From contig NZ_PVZV01000007.1 of NCBI RefSeq assembly GCF_002995495.1, forward strand, positions 248,001 through 312,000: a DNA stretch of 64,000 bases, read 5' to 3'. Below the pieces are notes generated by a model. That model saw nothing but the letters and a program-made list of their open reading frames with translations, was not told the DNA's origin and made no database searches. Positions 16,115 to 25,215 of the stretch are shown here, piece by piece. Position 1 is the stretch's first letter. Each line of letters starts with the position of its first letter. Position numbers and translations under genes: made by a program. The stretch comes from Actinocorallia populi (GTDB lineage Bacteria; Actinomycetota; Actinomycetes; Streptosporangiales; Streptosporangiaceae).

Positions 16115-18562
16115 ATGTCGTCGACGACCACACGGGGCTGGCAGATCCCGGGTTACACCGAGCTCGGGGAACTGGGCTCCGGCGCCTTCGGACGGGTGAT
16201 CCTCGCCGAGCGCAGGGAGGACCGGGAGCAGGTCGCGGTGAAGTACCTGTCGGAGCCCCTGGTGACCGACGAGCGGTTCCGGTCGGAGTTCCGCGCCGAG
16301 GCCCGGCTGCTGTCGGGCCTGGACTCCCGCCACGTGGTCAGGCTGCGCGAGTACGTCGAGACCCTCGACGGGGCGGCCATCGTCATGGACCTGGTCGACG
16401 GGGTGTCGTTGCGGCAGCTGCTGGACCGCAGCGGAGCGACCATCCCCGAGGCCGCGCTGGCCGTCCTCAAGGGGACGCTGCTCGGGCTGGCCGACGCGCA
16501 CGCCGCGGGCGTCGTCCACCGCGACTACAAGCCCGAGAACGTGCTGGTCTCCAAGGCGGGCGTCTCCACGCTGGTCGACTTCGGCATCGCGGTGCGCTCG
16601 GGCAGCAGGCCCCGGGCCGCCGGGACCCCTTCGTACATGCCGCCGGAGTTGTGGGAGAACGGCGCGGCCACCCCCGCGGGGGACATCTACTCGGCCACCG
16701 CCGTGTTCTTCGAGTGCGTGACCGGCCGCCGGCCCTTCCGCGCCCCCTCCATCGAGGCGCTGGCCGTGCAGCACATGAAGGCGTCCATCCCCGACAAGGA
16801 CGCGCCCGGGCCGGTGCGCTGGCTGATCCGGCGCGGGCTGGCCAAGGACCCGGTGGAGCGCCCGCAGAGCGCGGTGGCCTTCGTCGAGGAGCTCCAGGTG
16901 GTCGCCGAGGCCGCGTACGGCAAGGACTGGGAGCGCCGCGCCCTGTTCTTCCTGGCCTCCGCCGTCGCCACCGCGCTGAGCACCCCGGAGCAGAACCACA
17001 CGGTGCCCGAGATCGGCGGGCCCGGCCAGATCTCGCACGTGGTGACCCGGCTCAGGGCCTCCCGCCCCTGGCGGCCGCCCCTGCCCGCCCTGCCGTCCCG
17101 CGCGGTCCTCGGCAGGACCGCCGGCGTCATCCTGGTCGGCGGGGTGCTGGCGGGCGGGGCGCTGGTCGCGGTGAGCCGCTCGGAGTCCGCCGACCGGCGG
17201 CCCCAGCCCGTCCCCACCTACACCAGCACCGACGAGGTCAAGCCGCCGTCGCCGGCCGCCCCCGCCGCCGCGCCGGGCCGTACCGCCACGGTGCCCGGCG
17301 TCGTCGGCCTGGGCCAGATCACCGCGCTGCAGCGCATCCGGGAGGCCGGGCTGGTGGCCCGGGTCGAGGGGGCCGGCTCCCGGCGGCCGCCCGGCACCGT
17401 CATCGCCGCCTCCCCCCGCTCCGGCTCGCGGGTCCCGCGGGGCTCCACGGTGACGCTCACCGTCGCCGAGGCCGCCCCCGGCGAGCAGGTGGGCGTCCCG
17501 CCGCTGCAGGGGCTCACCTACGAGGAGGCGGTCAGCGCGCTCAAGACGCTCAAGCTCGTCTCGGCCTGGACGGTCAAGGAGACCGACAAGGTGGAGCAGG
17601 GCCTGGTGCTCACCACCGACCCGCCGGCCGGGAAGCTGCTCGACCAGGGCGGCCGGGTGCTGCTCACCATCGCCAAGGCGCCGCCGCCCGCCAAGGTCAA
17701 GCTGCCGGACCTCGCCGGCAGGCCGGTGGAGGAGGCGGCCGCCGCCCTGCGGAAGCTGGACCTGAAGGTCTCCCGCACCCCGCAGAAGACCAGGGAGCAC
17801 CCGCCGGGGCTGGTGCTCTCCAGCACGCCGGGCGCGGGCTCGACCGTCACCGCCGGCTCCACGGTGTCCCTCGTCGTCTCCCTGGAGCCCGACCAGGTGC
17901 TGGTGCCCGACGTCACCGGGCTGACCCCGGCGGAGGCCGCCGCCGCGCTGCGCCGGGCGGACCTCGGGGTGGTGCGCGCGACGCGCGAGACCTCGGACGT
18001 GCCCGAGGGCAGGATCGTCGCCTCCACCCCGGCGGCCGGGCAGCCGGTCGACCCCGGCAGCAGGGTGACCGTCCACGTGGCGCGGGCGCCCCGCGTGCAG
18101 GTGCCGTCGGTGCGCGGGCTGGGCTGGGAGGAGGCGGCGCGGCAGCTGAGCGCGGCCGGGCTCGAGCCGGTCCGCCACCCGGTGTCCAGCGATCTGGCCG
18201 AGGGCACCGTGCTGGGCACCGACCCAGCCGCCGGCGTCCATGTCTCCCCGGGCTCGCGGGTGACCGTCGACGTCGCCAGGCCCGCGCCCGTGACGGTGCC
18301 CGACCTGTCGGGGATGAGCGCGGAGCGCGCCCGGGCCGTGCTGCGCGACAGGGGCCTGGCCGCCCAGGCGAGCGGCGCCGACTGCGCGGGCTGCACCGTG
18401 GGAGGCCAGTCGCCCGCCGCAGGCGCCGCCGTGGCCAGGGGGTCCGCCGTCACCTTCACCCTGGTCGCGCCGCCCAGCGACAAGCCGACGCCCAGGCCCG
18501 AGCCGGAGAAGCCCGACCCGAAGCCGTCGGACACCCCGCCGGCCACCGAGCCGGCGGGGTGA
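16115..18562 (+). CDS. Receptor-type Ser/Thr protein kinase with six PASTA repeats
   Basis: An 815-residue membrane kinase. The kinase domain (about 14-265) has GSGAFG (21-26), the ATP lysine in VAVKYL (K43), the catalytic loop HRDYKPEN (135-142), DFG (155-157) and the TPSYMPPE segment. A basic juxtamembrane stretch precedes one membrane helix (about 335-354, TAGVILVGGVLAGGALVAVS). Outside follow six PASTA repeats, each beginning with a VPxLxG-like motif (VPGVVGL, VPPLQGL, LPDLAGR, VPDVTGL, VPSVRGL, VPDLSGM). The tail is rich in Pro/Lys/Glu. PASTA kinases sense peptidoglycan fragments or lipid II. Oddities: Tyr in HRDYKPEN, a short activation segment with no Thr before the GTP motif, and no neighbouring cell-division genes. 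Confidence 0.93.
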   Translation: MSSTTTRGWQIPGYTELGELGSGAFGRVILAERREDREQVAVKYLSEPLVTDERFRSEFRAEARLLSGLDSRHVVRLREYVETLDGAAIVMDLVDGVSLRQLLDRSGATIPEAALAVLKGTLLGLADAHAAGVVHRDYKPENVLVSKAGVSTLVDFGIAVRSGSRPRAAGTPSYMPPELWENGAATPAGDIYSATAVFFECVTGRRPFRAPSIEALAVQHMKASIPDKDAPGPVRWLIRRGLAKDPVERPQSAVAFVEELQVVAEAAYGKDWERRALFFLASAVATALSTPEQNHTVPEIGGPGQISHVVTRLRASRPWRPPLPALPSRAVLGRTAGVILVGGVLAGGALVAVSRSESADRRPQPVPTYTSTDEVKPPSPAAPAAAPGRTATVPGVVGLGQITALQRIREAGLVARVEGAGSRRPPGTVIAASPRSGSRVPRGSTVTLTVAEAAPGEQVGVPPLQGLTYEEAVSALKTLKLVSAWTVKETDKVEQGLVLTTDPPAGKLLDQGGRVLLTIAKAPPPAKVKLPDLAGRPVEEAAAALRKLDLKVSRTPQKTREHPPGLVLSSTPGAGSTVTAGSTVSLVVSLEPDQVLVPDVTGLTPAEAAAALRRADLGVVRATRETSDVPEGRIVASTPAAGQPVDPGSRVTVHVARAPRVQVPSVRGLGWEEAARQLSAAGLEPVRHPVSSDLAEGTVLGTDPAAGVHVSPGSRVTVDVARPAPVTVPDLSGMSAERARAVLRDRGLAAQASGADCAGCTVGGQSPAAGAAVARGSAVTFTLVAPPSDKPTPRPEPEKPDPKPSDTPPATEPAG

Positions 18563-18580
18563 CGGGACGCGGGCGGCGGG

Positions 18581-19639
18581 TCAGACCACCGCCGCCCGCA
18601 CGCAGCAGACGGCGGGCAGGTGCGCGGCGACGGACGTCCAGGTGCCCCCCTCGTCTCCGCTGGCGAACACCTCGCCGGACCTGGTGCCGAAGTACACGCC
18701 CGCCGGGTCCGCGTCGTCGGCGCACATCGCGTCGCGCAGGACCACCTGGTAGAACGGCTCCCGCGGCAGGCCCTCGGTGAGCGCCTCCCAGGAGGATCCC
18801 GCGTCCTCGGAGCGGAACACCCGGCAGCGCCGGTCGTACGGGTAGCGGCCCCGCTCGTCGCCGTTGACGGGGAAGGTGTAGATCACCCCGGAGCGGTGGG
18901 GGTGGGCGACCATGGCGAACCCGAAGTCCCCCGGCAGGCCCTCGGCGATGGACTTCCAGGCCGCTCCCCCGTCGTCGGAGCGGTAGACGCCCTCGTGGTT
19001 CTGCAGGTAGAGCCGCTGCGGGTCGCGGCAGTCGCGCGCGACCTTGTGCACGCACTGGCCGAACTCCGGATGGCGCTCGGGCAGGAACGTGGCCTGCACG
19101 CCGGTGTTGGACGCCGTCCAGGACGCGCCGCCGTCGCGGGTGAGGTACACCCCGCCCGTGGACATGGCCACGAGCACCTCGTCCGGGTCGTGGGGGTGCG
19201 GCAGGACCGTGTGGACGGCCTGCCCGCCGAACCCCGCCTCCCAGCGCGGGCGGTGCGGGTGGTCCCACAGCGCCCGGACGAGCGCGAACGTCCGGCCGCC
19301 GTCGTCGGAGGTGAACAGGGCGGACGGCTGGGTACCGGCGTACAGGCGCCCGGTGGGGCCCTCCGCCAGCTGCCACACCCGCTCCAGCGAGGTGCCGGTG
19401 TCGTCAGGGAACACGGGACGGCCCAGTTCCGTCCAGGTGGCGCCCAGGTCGCCGGTGGCCGAGACGACCGGGCCGTAGACGGGGTCGCTCAGCCCGGCCA
19501 GCAGCCGGCCGCCGGAGAAGCAGAGGCTGTAGGCCTCCGACATGGGGTGCCTGGGCTCCGCCACCTCCCAGGTGCGGCGGTCTTCGCTCCGGGCCAGGAA
19601 CAGGCCCTTGACGGTTCCGATGGCGAGCAGGACGGACAT
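18581..19639 (-). CDS. BNR/Asp-box repeat beta-propeller protein (exo-sialidase/sortilin-like fold)
   Basis: A 352-residue protein without signal peptide. Repeats of the form SxDxGxxW are visible: SATGDLGATW, TSDDGGRTF, TRDGGASWTA, SDDGGAAWKS, SEDAGSSWEA and SGDEGGTWTS, at intervals of roughly 40-60 residues. They predict a six- or seven-bladed propeller of the WD40/YVTN/BNR class. Sialidase catalytic residues are not evident, so an enzymatic sialidase role is unlikely. Such cytosolic actinobacterial proteins are usually annotated only as exo-alpha-sialidase-like or glycosyl hydrolase BNR. Function unknown; it is convergent with the PASTA kinase. Confidence 0.8.
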   Translation of the reverse strand: MSVLLAIGTVKGLFLARSEDRRTWEVAEPRHPMSEAYSLCFSGGRLLAGLSDPVYGPVVSATGDLGATWTELGRPVFPDDTGTSLERVWQLAEGPTGRLYAGTQPSALFTSDDGGRTFALVRALWDHPHRPRWEAGFGGQAVHTVLPHPHDPDEVLVAMSTGGVYLTRDGGASWTASNTGVQATFLPERHPEFGQCVHKVARDCRDPQRLYLQNHEGVYRSDDGGAAWKSIAEGLPGDFGFAMVAHPHRSGVIYTFPVNGDERGRYPYDRRCRVFRSEDAGSSWEALTEGLPREPFYQVVLRDAMCADDADPAGVYFGTRSGEVFASGDEGGTWTSVAAHLPAVCCVRAAVV

Positions 19640-19713
19640 GGCGACCTCCCGGACGGGTTCCTTTCCGCCCGAGCCTAATCAGCGCAGCGCGCACAGTCCG
19701 CTACTTCGCGTGA

Positions 19714-22700
19714 TCAGACGTTGCGCCGGTACTGGCCCCCCACCTCGAAGAACGCGTCGGTGACCTGCTGGAGGGAGCAGACGCGGGCGGTGTCCATGAG
19801 CTCGGCGAAGACGTTGCCGCCTTCGCGCACGACCTGCTTGAGGCGGGCGAGGGCCGCTTCGGCGTCCTGCCTGTTCTCCGCCTGGAAGCCGCGCACCCGC
19901 TCGAGCTGCGAACGCTTCTCCTCCTCGGTGGCGCGCGCCAGCTCGATGACGGGCGGCGAGGCCTGGGCGTCCGGGGAGCGGAAGGTGTTGACGCCGATGA
20001 TGGGCAGGGTTCCGTCGTGCTTGCGCTGCTCGTAGAGCATGGACTCGTCCTGGATCCGGCCGCGCTGGTAGCCGGTCTCCATGGCCCCCAGCACGCCGCC
20101 GCGCTCGCTGATGCGGTCGAACTCGGTCAGGACCGCCTCTTCGACGAGGTCGGTGAGCCGGTCGATGACGAACGAGCCCTGCAGGGGGTTCTCGTTCATG
20201 GCCAGGCCCCACTCCCGGTTGATGATCAGCTGGATGGCCAGGGCGCGGCGCACCGATTCGGCGGTCGGGGTGGTCACGGCCTCGTCGTAGGCGTTGGTGT
20301 GCAGGCTGTTGCAGTTGTCGTACAGGGCGATCAGCGCCTGCAGGGTGGTGCGGATGTCGTTGAAGTCCATCTCCTGGGCGTGCAGGCTCCGGCCCGAGGT
20401 CTGGACGTGGTACTTCAGCTTCTGGGAGCGCTCGTCCGCGCCGTACCGCTCGCGCATGGCGACGGCCCAGATGCGCCGGGCGACCCGGCCCAGGACGCTG
20501 TACTCGGGGTCCATGCCGTTGGAGAAGAAGAACGACAGGTTGGGCGCGAAGTCGTCGACGTCCATGCCGCGGGCGAGGTAGGCCTCGACGTAGGTGAACC
20601 CGTTGGCCAGGGTGAAGGCCAGCTGGCTGATGGGGTTCGCCCCGGCTTCGGCGATGTGGTAGCCGGAGATGGACACCGAGTAGAAGTTGCGGACGCCGTT
20701 GGCGATGAACCACTCCTGGATGTCGCCCATCATCCGCAGGGAGAACTCGGTGGAGAAGATGCAGGTGTTCTGGCCCTGGTCCTCCTTGAGGATGTCGGCC
20801 TGCACGGTGCCCCGGACGGTCTGGAGAACGCGGGCGCGCACGGCCTCGGCCTCCTGCGCGTCCGGTTCGCGCCCGTGCTCCTCCCGGAAGCGCTCGAGGC
20901 CCTGATCGATCGCGGTGTTGAGGAAGAACGCCAGGATCGTCGGCGCCGGTCCGTTGATCGTCATCGACACCGACGTGGTGGGCGACGCCAGGTCGAACCC
21001 GTCGTAGAGGGCCTTCATGTCCGCCAGGGTGGCCACCGAGACGCCGGAGGTGCCGACCTTGCCGTAGACGTCGGGGCGGTCGTCGGGGTCGCGCCCGTAC
21101 AGGGTGACGGAGTCGAACGCCGTCGACAGCCGCTTGGCCTCGGAGTCCGCCGACAGGAGCTTGAAGCGCCGGTTGGTGCGGAACGGGTCGCCCTCGCCCG
21201 CGAACATCCGGGCCGGGTCCTCGCCGTCGCGCTTGAAGGGGAACACCCCGGCGGTGAACGGGAAGAAGCCGGGCAGGTTCTCCGAGCGCAGGAAGCGCAG
21301 GAGGTCGCCGTGGTCGGAGAAGCGCGGCAGCGCCACCCGGGGGATCTTGTTGCCGGACAGGGACTCGCGGGTCAGCGCCACCCGCACCTCGCGGCCGCGG
21401 ACCTGGAAGACGTACTCGTCGCCGGTGTAGGAGGCGGCGCGCGCGGGCCACTCGGCCAGCAGGAAGGCCGCCTCGGGCGCGACCTCGGCCTCCGCGGCCC
21501 GGGCCAGGATCTCCAGTTCCCCGGCGGACGGGGAGCCGGCGTCGGCCAGCACGGCGCGGGCGGTGTCCAGGTGCTGGACCTTGCGGACGGCCTCGGCCTG
21601 CCGCTCGGTCTCGGCGTGGTAGCCGCGGACGGTCTCGGAGATCTCCGACAGGTAGCGGACGCGGGCGGGCGGGATGATCTGCGCGGTGCGGGTGGAGGCC
21701 TTGACCTCCGCCCGGGGCAGCACGCCCGGCTCCGCCGTCAGCCCCTTTTCGGCCAGCAGGGCGAGGAGGTGCTGGTAGAGGGCGGTGACGCCGTCGTCGT
21801 CGAAGGTCGCGGCGCTGGTGCCGAAGACCGGCATGTCCTCCGGGCGCGCGCCGAACGCCTCGCGGTTGCGGATCATCTGCCGGGCGACGTCGCGCATCGC
21901 GTCGGCGGCGCCGCGGCGCTCGAACTTGTTGATCGCCACGACGTCGGCGAAGTCCAGCATGTCGATCTTCTCGAGCTGGGAGGCAGCGCCGAACTCCGGC
22001 GTCATCACGTACAGGGAGACGTCGACGTAGGGGACGATCGCCGCGTCGCCCTGGCCGATGCCCGGGGTCTCCAGGATCACCAGGTCGTGCGTCGCCCTGC
22101 AGGCGGTGATGATCTCCTCGATGTGGTCGGGCAGCTCCCGGCCGCCCCTGGTCGCCAGCGAACGGAAGAAGACCCGGTCCCCGTCCGCAGGCGGGCGGTC
22201 CAGGGAGTTCATCCGGATGCGGTCGCCCAGCAGCGCGCCGCCGCCGCGGCGCCGCGTCGGGTCCACCGCCAGCACCGCGACGCGCAGCTTGTCCTGCTGG
22301 TCGACGCGCAGCCGGCGCAGGAACTCGTCGGTCAGCGAGGACTTGCCCGAGCCGCCGGTGCCGGTGATGCCCAGGACCGGCACTGCGCGGGCCGCTCCCG
22401 CCGCCGCCAGCTCGGGGGCCTGCGGCCGTCCCCGCTGGAGGCAGGTGAGGGTGCGGGCCAGCGCGGCCCGGTCCCCCGCCAGCACCGCCTCGGCGGGCGC
22501 GGGCGCCGCCGACAGGTCCACGTCGCACTCGCGGACGAGTTCGTTGATCATGCCGGGCAGGCCGAGGCGCTGCCCGTCCTCGGGCGAGAAGATCCGCACC
22601 CCCGCGGCGGCCAGCCGCTCGATCTCCGCCGGGACGATCACCCCGCCGCCGCCGCCGAAGACCTTGACGTGGCCCGCCCCCGCCTCCTTCAGCGCCTGCC

Positions 22701-22944
22701 CCAGGTACTCGAAGTACTCCACGTGCCCGCCCTGGTAGGAGCTGACGGCCACGCCCTGGACGTCCTCCTCCACGGCCGCCGCCACGACCTCGCGCACCGA
22801 GCGGTCGTGCCCGAGGTGCACCACCTCGGCGCCCTGCGCCTGCAGGATGCGCCGCATGATGTTGATCGAGGCGTCGTGCCCGTCGAACAGCGCGGCCGCC
22901 GTCACGAACCGCACCGGGTGCTCCGGCCTGTGAAACTCCACCAT
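19714..22944 (-). CDS. icmF: Fused isobutyryl-CoA mutase (cobalamin-binding, G-protein chaperone and mutase domains)
   Basis: A 1076-residue IcmF. Residues 1-130 bind adenosylcobalamin; DGHDASIN (21-28) includes the cobalt-ligating His. The MeaB-like GTPase domain has the P-loop GITGTGGSGKS (192-202) and NKFERRGAADA. The C-terminal half is the mutase barrel (FPFTAGVFPFKRDGEDPARM, YGKVGTSGVS, SISGYHIAEAGANPISQLAF, and NSLHTNAYDEA). It interconverts isobutyryl-CoA and n-butyryl-CoA, and related IcmFs also accept isovaleryl/pivalyl-CoA. A clear GGGAGGA ribosome binding site precedes the ATG. It faces a MarR gene across a short region with a direct-repeat operator. It fits the branched-chain acyl-CoA theme of the window. 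Confidence 0.96.
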   Translation of the reverse strand: MVEFHRPEHPVRFVTAAALFDGHDASINIMRRILQAQGAEVVHLGHDRSVREVVAAAVEEDVQGVAVSSYQGGHVEYFEYLGQALKEAGAGHVKVFGGGGGVIVPAEIERLAAAGVRIFSPEDGQRLGLPGMINELVRECDVDLSAAPAPAEAVLAGDRAALARTLTCLQRGRPQAPELAAAGAARAVPVLGITGTGGSGKSSLTDEFLRRLRVDQQDKLRVAVLAVDPTRRRGGGALLGDRIRMNSLDRPPADGDRVFFRSLATRGGRELPDHIEEIITACRATHDLVILETPGIGQGDAAIVPYVDVSLYVMTPEFGAASQLEKIDMLDFADVVAINKFERRGAADAMRDVARQMIRNREAFGARPEDMPVFGTSAATFDDDGVTALYQHLLALLAEKGLTAEPGVLPRAEVKASTRTAQIIPPARVRYLSEISETVRGYHAETERQAEAVRKVQHLDTARAVLADAGSPSAGELEILARAAEAEVAPEAAFLLAEWPARAASYTGDEYVFQVRGREVRVALTRESLSGNKIPRVALPRFSDHGDLLRFLRSENLPGFFPFTAGVFPFKRDGEDPARMFAGEGDPFRTNRRFKLLSADSEAKRLSTAFDSVTLYGRDPDDRPDVYGKVGTSGVSVATLADMKALYDGFDLASPTTSVSMTINGPAPTILAFFLNTAIDQGLERFREEHGREPDAQEAEAVRARVLQTVRGTVQADILKEDQGQNTCIFSTEFSLRMMGDIQEWFIANGVRNFYSVSISGYHIAEAGANPISQLAFTLANGFTYVEAYLARGMDVDDFAPNLSFFFSNGMDPEYSVLGRVARRIWAVAMRERYGADERSQKLKYHVQTSGRSLHAQEMDFNDIRTTLQALIALYDNCNSLHTNAYDEAVTTPTAESVRRALAIQLIINREWGLAMNENPLQGSFVIDRLTDLVEEAVLTEFDRISERGGVLGAMETGYQRGRIQDESMLYEQRKHDGTLPIIGVNTFRSPDAQASPPVIELARATEEEKRSQLERVRGFQAENRQDAEAALARLKQVVREGGNVFAELMDTARVCSLQQVTDAFFEVGGQYRRNV

Positions 22945-22971
22945 GCGTCCTCCCGGGTGCCCGCCCCAATA

Positions 22972-22999
22972 ACTTTGAAGTCTAATATTTGGAAGCTAA
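22972..22999. promoter_or_regulatory. Candidate MarR operator between icmF and the MarR gene
   Basis: On the minus strand two related elements, TTAGCTTCCAAA and TTAGACTTCAAAG, follow each other with two bases between. They lie in the only A+T-rich stretch of the 109-base intergenic region, a likely site for the product of the facing marR-like gene. The repeat is imperfect. Confidence 0.45.
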
Positions 23000-23041
23000 A
23001 ATAATTCGCACGCGGCCGGGACGTCAACCGGCCGCCTCCCT

Positions 23042-23047
23042 TACGGT
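23042..23047 (+). promoter_or_regulatory. Candidate -10 of a leaderless marR promoter
   Basis: TACGGT lies six bases before the GTG start, with no Shine-Dalgarno sequence between, consistent with leaderless transcription. Confidence 0.45.
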
Positions 23048-23053
23048 GGACCC

Positions 23054-23569
23054 GTGTCGTTCGATCCCCTCGCCGAGGCGCACCGCCAGTGGAGCGCGCG
23101 CTGGCCCGACCAGGCCGACCACATGGCCGCGGTCACCTCGGTCATGCGCGCCCAGCAGCTGCTGCTCAGCCGTATCGAGCAGCTCCTCAAACCGCTCGGG
23201 CTGACCTTCGCCGCCTACGAGGCGCTGCGCCTGCTGGCCTTCAGCCGCACCGGCTCGCTGCCCATGGGCAAGATGGGGCGGCGCCTGCTGGTGCACCCCG
23301 CCAGCGTCACCAACGTGATCACCCGCCTCGAGTCGCGCGGCCTGGTCACCCGCTCCCCCGCGCCGCACGACCGGAGGGTCGTCCTGGCCTCCCTCACCCC
23401 CCGGGGCCGCGCCCTGGCCGAGGAGGCCACCGAGACGCTGCACCGGGCCAGATTCGCCCTGCCGGAACTCAGCCAGCAGGACGCGCGGGCCGTCATCGGC
23501 GCCCTGCACGCGCTGCGCGTCTCCGTCAACGACGTCGAAACCGGTACCGATCCTGCCGAAACCGGCTGA
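23054..23569 (+). CDS. MarR-family transcriptional regulator
   Basis: A 171-residue winged-helix protein. The core GLTFAAYEALRLLAFSRTGS, GKMGRRLLVHPASVTNVITR, LESRGLVTRSPAPHDRRVVL and ASLTPRGRAL is the MarR DNA-binding domain with the conserved DxR wing. Helices at both ends would form the dimer interface. It is divergent from icmF and precedes a fatty-acid desaturase, so acyl-CoA or fatty-acid sensing is plausible but unproven. The start is GTG, probably leaderless. Confidence 0.9.
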   Translation: MSFDPLAEAHRQWSARWPDQADHMAAVTSVMRAQQLLLSRIEQLLKPLGLTFAAYEALRLLAFSRTGSLPMGKMGRRLLVHPASVTNVITRLESRGLVTRSPAPHDRRVVLASLTPRGRALAEEATETLHRARFALPELSQQDARAVIGALHALRVSVNDVETGTDPAETG

Positions 23570-23625
23570 GCGAGGGTCCGTCACCACCCCCGATCGATAC
23601 CCGGGAGGGAGGTGTCGACCCCCTT

Positions 23626-23650
23626 GAGGACCAGTCCGCGTTTGGTCCTC
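23626..23650. terminator. Hairpin GAGGACCA-N9-TGGTCCTC after the MarR gene
   Basis: A perfect 8-bp stem with a nine-base loop lies 57 bases downstream of the MarR stop and 66 bases before the desaturase ATG. No U-tract follows, as is common in high-G+C actinobacteria. It may terminate the marR transcript or act as an operator for the desaturase. Confidence 0.45.
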
Positions 23651-23715
23651 CCGACCGGTCCGCTCGCGACCGCCCGGTCCGTAGCGTCGGAAGCTCCCGC
23701 CCCGTGAGGAGAGGT

Positions 23716-24726
23716 ATGACGACGACCGAGCTTCCGCCCGTCCACGCATCCACGAAGGGCAGCGACTTCACGCCGCTGGCCCGACGGGTCCGCGAGAGCG
23801 GGCTGATGCGCCGCAGAACCGGCTACTACACCGCCTCGATCGCCTGCAACGTGCTGGGCACCGCGGCGGTCTGGGTCGGCGTGGCGCTGACCGGCTCCTG
23901 GTGGTCGGTGCTGCTGGCGGTCCCCGCCGCGCTGCTCGCCGCCCGGACGGGGTTCCTCGGACACGACGCCGGCCACAAGCAGATCGCCTCCTCCGCGCGG
24001 ACCAACCGCAGGCTGGGCCTGCTGCTGGGCGACCTCATGCTGGGCATGAGCCACGGCTGGTGGAACGCCAAGCACAACCTGCACCACGCCCACCCCAACC
24101 ACGCCGAGCGCGACCCCGACGTCGGCGCCGGCGCCCTGGTGTGGACGCCCGAGCAGGCCGCCGAGCGGCACGGGGCGCTGAACTGGCTGAGCCGCAACCA
24201 GGCGTGGCTGTTCTTCCCGATGCTGACGCTGGAGGGCCTGAGCCTGAAGGTCTCCAGCATCCGCGACCTGAAGAACCGCGACCCGCGCGACCGCTGGATC
24301 GAGGGCGGCCTGCTCGCCGCCCACCTCGTGGGCTACCTCGCCCTCGCCTTCCTGCTGATGCCCCCGGCCGTCGCGCTGGTCTTCATCGCCGTCCACCAGG
24401 CGGTGCTCGGCGTGCACCTGGGCTGCGCGTTCGCGCCCAACCACAAGGGCATGCCGATGCCCGGCCCGGACGACGACTGGGACCACCTGCGCCGCCAGGT
24501 GCTCACCTCCCGCAACATCCGGGGCGGCCGGCTCACCGACTGGTTCCTCGGCGGCCTCAACTACCAGGTCGAGCACCACCTCTTCCCCGGCCTGCCCCGG
24601 CCGGCCCTGCGCGAGGTGCAGCCCATGGTCCGCGAGCACTGCGCGAAGCTGGGCCTGCCCTACACCGAGACCGGCCTGGTCGCCTCCTACGCCCAGGCCC
24701 TGCGCTACCTCGACTCGGTGGCCTGA
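23716..24726 (+). CDS. Membrane fatty-acid/acyl-CoA desaturase
   Basis: A 336-residue integral membrane desaturase with the three histidine boxes that bind the diiron centre: HDAGH (83-87), HNLHH in AKHNLHHAHPNH (120-124) and QVEHH (284-288). Hydrophobic segments lie at about 40-75 and 200-240, with a shorter one near 160-175. The order and spacing fit DesA3/delta-9-like acyl desaturases rather than beta-carotene hydroxylases. The ATG after GAGGAGAGG is chosen; the reading frame extends upstream through the MarR gene without similarity. Its electron donor is not adjacent. Confidence 0.92.
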   Translation: MTTTELPPVHASTKGSDFTPLARRVRESGLMRRRTGYYTASIACNVLGTAAVWVGVALTGSWWSVLLAVPAALLAARTGFLGHDAGHKQIASSARTNRRLGLLLGDLMLGMSHGWWNAKHNLHHAHPNHAERDPDVGAGALVWTPEQAAERHGALNWLSRNQAWLFFPMLTLEGLSLKVSSIRDLKNRDPRDRWIEGGLLAAHLVGYLALAFLLMPPAVALVFIAVHQAVLGVHLGCAFAPNHKGMPMPGPDDDWDHLRRQVLTSRNIRGGRLTDWFLGGLNYQVEHHLFPGLPRPALREVQPMVREHCAKLGLPYTETGLVASYAQALRYLDSVA

Positions 24727-24727
24727 C

Positions 24728-25174
24728 TCAGCCGACCGGCAGCACGTCCAGGCCCCGCTCGGTCTCCGGGCGGGGCCCGAAGATCCGGCGGTCGCCCTCG
24801 CCGATGGGCACGTCGTTGATACTGGCCTCCCTGCGCCGCATCAGCCCCGAGGCGTCGAACTCCCACTGCTCGTTGCCGTAGCTGCGCCACCAGCGGCCCT
24901 GGGCGTCGTGCCACTCGTACTGGAACCGCACGGCGATCCGGTCCTCCCCGTACGCCCACAGCTCCTTGCGCAGGGCGTAGTCCAGCTCCCTCTCCCACTT
25001 GCGGGTGAGGAACTCCACCACCTCGGCCCGGCCGGTGACGAACTCCGACCGGTTGCGCCAGACGGTGTCCGGGGCGTAGGCGAGCGAGACCCGCTCGGGG
25101 TCGCGGGTGTTCCAGGCGTCCTCGGCGGCCTGGACCTTGGCCCGGGCCGACTCCAGGGTGAACGGCGGTTTCAT
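24728..25174 (-). CDS. Nuclear-transport-factor-2-fold protein (DUF1348)
   Basis: A 148-residue SnoaL/NTF2-like protein. The DUF1348 signature is clear: [76 protein letters not shown] and ASINDVPI near the end. Function is unknown; the fold makes small ligand pockets. It is divergent from a TetR gene across two strong palindromes and is very probably that regulator's target. Confidence 0.9.
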   Translation of the reverse strand: MKPPFTLESARAKVQAAEDAWNTRDPERVSLAYAPDTVWRNRSEFVTGRAEVVEFLTRKWERELDYALRKELWAYGEDRIAVRFQYEWHDAQGRWWRSYGNEQWEFDASGLMRRREASINDVPIGEGDRRIFGPRPETERGLDVLPVG

Positions 25175-25193
25175 GTGATGCTCCCTCGACTAT

Positions 25194-25211
25194 GGAGAAC
25201 GGTCGTTCTCC
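25194..25211. promoter_or_regulatory. TetR operator 1 (GGAGAACG-GT-CGTTCTCC)
   Basis: An 18-base inverted repeat with perfect 8-base arms lies just upstream of the DUF1348 start. It shares the core GAGAACG-N2-CGTTCTC with the second palindrome a few bases away. Confidence 0.85.
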
Positions 25212-25215
25212 GGTA

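Noticed and set aside
18581-19639. A genuine sialidase
   Set aside because: Asp-box repeats are present, but there is no signal peptide and I cannot place the arginine triad or Tyr/Glu nucleophile pair. The fold name is kept, not the activity.
20017-23004. A 995-codon plus-strand open frame opposite icmF
   Set aside because: It mirrors icmF in a shadow frame, with repetitive His/Gly/Val-rich sequence and no recognisable domain.
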